From Betaproteobacteria bacterium (GTDB lineage: Bacteria > Pseudomonadota > Gammaproteobacteria > Burkholderiales > Thiobacteraceae), in the NCBI GenBank assembly GCA_025361165.1, contig JANYAU010000093.1:1-47047 (forward strand): a stretch of 47,047 nt of DNA, written 5' to 3'. Positions 46,162 to 47,047 of the stretch are shown piece by piece; the first letter of the stretch is position 1, and each line of letters opens with the position of its first letter. The notes beneath the pieces are model-generated. The model made no database searches and was not told the origin of the DNA. It worked only from the letters and a program-made list of their open reading frames with translations. A program made the translations under genes and the position numbers.

Positions 46162-46808
46162 TCGATCGTTTTATGACTTTCGCTGATCGCAGCGGCTTCG
46201 ACCCGCAGATGCTCGGTTACATTCCGATGGTGATTGAGCAGAGCGGACGCGGCGAGCGGGCTTACGATATTTACTCGCGGCTGCTGAAAGAACGCGTGGT
46301 GTTCTTGGTTGGACCGGTAAATGATGCAACGGCGAATGTGATTGTCGCGCAGCTATTGTTCCTGGAGTCGGAAAATCCGGACAAAGACATTAGTTTTTAT
46401 ATCAACTCGCCCGGCGGCTCGGTGTCGGCGGGTTTGGCGATTTACGACACCATGCAGTTCGTGAAACCCGATGTCAGCACGCTGTGTACCGGCATTGCCG
46501 CCAGCATGGGCGCGTTTCTACTGACGGCAGGCGCCAAGGGTAAGCGTTTCTGTCTACCCAATTCGCGGGTGATGATTCATCAGCCGTCCGGCGGCTTCCA
46601 AGGTCAAGCCTCTGATATCGAGATTCAGGCCAAGGAAATTCTTTACTTGCGCGCGCGGCTCAATGAAATTTTGGCTATGCACACGGGCCAGCCGGTGGAC
46701 GTAATTGAACGCGACAGCGACCGCGACTTTTTCATGAGCGGCGATCAAGCGGTGAGTTATGGTTTGGTGGACAAGGTACTTGCCAATCGCGGTGAAACTT
46801 CGGTTTAA
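46158..46808 (+). CDS. clpP: ATP-dependent Clp protease proteolytic subunit
   Basis: A 216-residue serine protease forming the tetradecameric chamber used by ClpX and ClpA. The catalytic serine is in [14 protein letters not shown], the histidine in [15 protein letters not shown], and the aspartate in the [11 protein letters not shown] region. [21 protein letters not shown] is the oxyanion-side signature. A short N-terminal extension before [20 protein letters not shown] would be processed. Start overlaps the tig stop. Confidence 0.98.
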   Translation: MIDRFMTFADRSGFDPQMLGYIPMVIEQSGRGERAYDIYSRLLKERVVFLVGPVNDATANVIVAQLLFLESENPDKDISFYINSPGGSVSAGLAIYDTMQFVKPDVSTLCTGIAASMGAFLLTAGAKGKRFCLPNSRVMIHQPSGGFQGQASDIEIQAKEILYLRARLNEILAMHTGQPVDVIERDSDRDFFMSGDQAVSYGLVDKVLANRGETSV

Positions 46809-46839
46809 TGTCACTAAACCGTCATCTAAGGGTATGGGT

Positions 46840-47047
46840 ATGAACGACAAAACCGTCAGCAACGATAAGCTCCTTTACTGTTCCTTCTGCGGCAAAAGCC
46901 AGCATGAAGTGCGGAAGCTCATCGCCGGCCCGTCGGTATTTATTTGCGACGAGTGCGTTGATTTGTGCAACGACATCATTCGTGAGGAAATCCAGGGTGA
47001 CCAAGGCACGAAGGCGGGCGGCAGCGAGTTGCCGACGCCGGCCGAGA
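46840..47047 (+). CDS. clpX: ATP-dependent Clp protease ATPase subunit ClpX, N-terminal part
   Basis: Only the first 69 codons are in the window; the gene runs off the right edge, which is why the ORF track omits it. It reads [20 protein letters not shown] with the four zinc cysteines in CSFCGKS and ICDECVDLC, the ClpX zinc-binding dimer domain that recruits adaptors and substrates. Of ATGs at 46834 and 46840, the second is six bases from AAGGG and is preferred. It follows clpP by 31 bases. Confidence 0.95.
   Translation, partial: MNDKTVSNDKLLYCSFCGKSQHEVRKLIAGPSVFICDECVDLCNDIIREEIQGDQGTKAGGSELPTPAE

Overview
The window looks like ordinary core chromosome from a GC-rich betaproteobacterium, plausibly in or near Nitrosomonadales. 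The evidence is gene order and protein character: a grpE-dnaK-dnaJ block next to hrcA and hemH; nadK-recN with fur, bamE, dapB and carAB-greA; rpsF-priB-rpsR-rplI followed by dnaB, alr and radA; hopanoid genes hpnC-hpnD-hpnE; and tig-clpP-clpX. The order-level placement is inference. No phage, transposase, CRISPR array or rRNA is visible. One tRNA, Leu(UAG), is present.

Layout. (1) 1-2641: 5' end of lysC, a small helix-turn-helix gene, a radical SAM gene, queD and ppa. (2) 2642-8619, minus strand: dnaJ, dnaK, grpE, hemH and hrcA, with good sigma-32 promoters before grpE and dnaK. (3) 8693-18158: nadK, recN, fur (minus), bamE, dapB, carA, carB and greA. (4) 18165-23808: a DUF4149 membrane protein, yhbY (minus), rlmE, ftsH, folP and glmM. 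(5) 23840-29217: glnE (minus), acs and a bactofilin (minus). (6) A 625-base gene-free, structure-rich gap, then the rpsF operon, dnaB, alr and radA. (7) 35413-40857: a phospho-signalling island in which two PP2C-FHA pairs flank a membrane Ser/Thr kinase and a TssQ-like lipoprotein. (8) 40864-44664, minus: an SDR-like protein and hpnE, hpnD, hpnC. (9) tRNA-Leu, tig, clpP and the start of clpX.

How the genes work together. Protein quality control is dense (DnaK/DnaJ/GrpE, HrcA, FtsH, trigger factor, ClpP, ClpX). Cell-wall precursor genes (glmM, dapB, alr), pyrimidine/arginine entry (carAB), translation and replication genes are interleaved. The least explained parts are the kinase/phosphatase/FHA island, which lacks any secretion genes here, and the intergenic DNA.

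Intergenic DNA is the most unusual aspect. At least five unrelated families of short inverted or tandem-octamer repeats sit exactly at gene borders. Several supply the stop codon of the upstream gene, and one runs right up to the start codon of folP. The gap before rpsF holds a 135-base imperfect hairpin with perfect 12-base ends. The carA messenger is predicted to begin with a long hairpin, nadK is predicted to be almost leaderless, and priB lacks a normal start codon at its conserved N-terminus.

All calls come from reading the sequence and the supplied ORF track. No database search was run.
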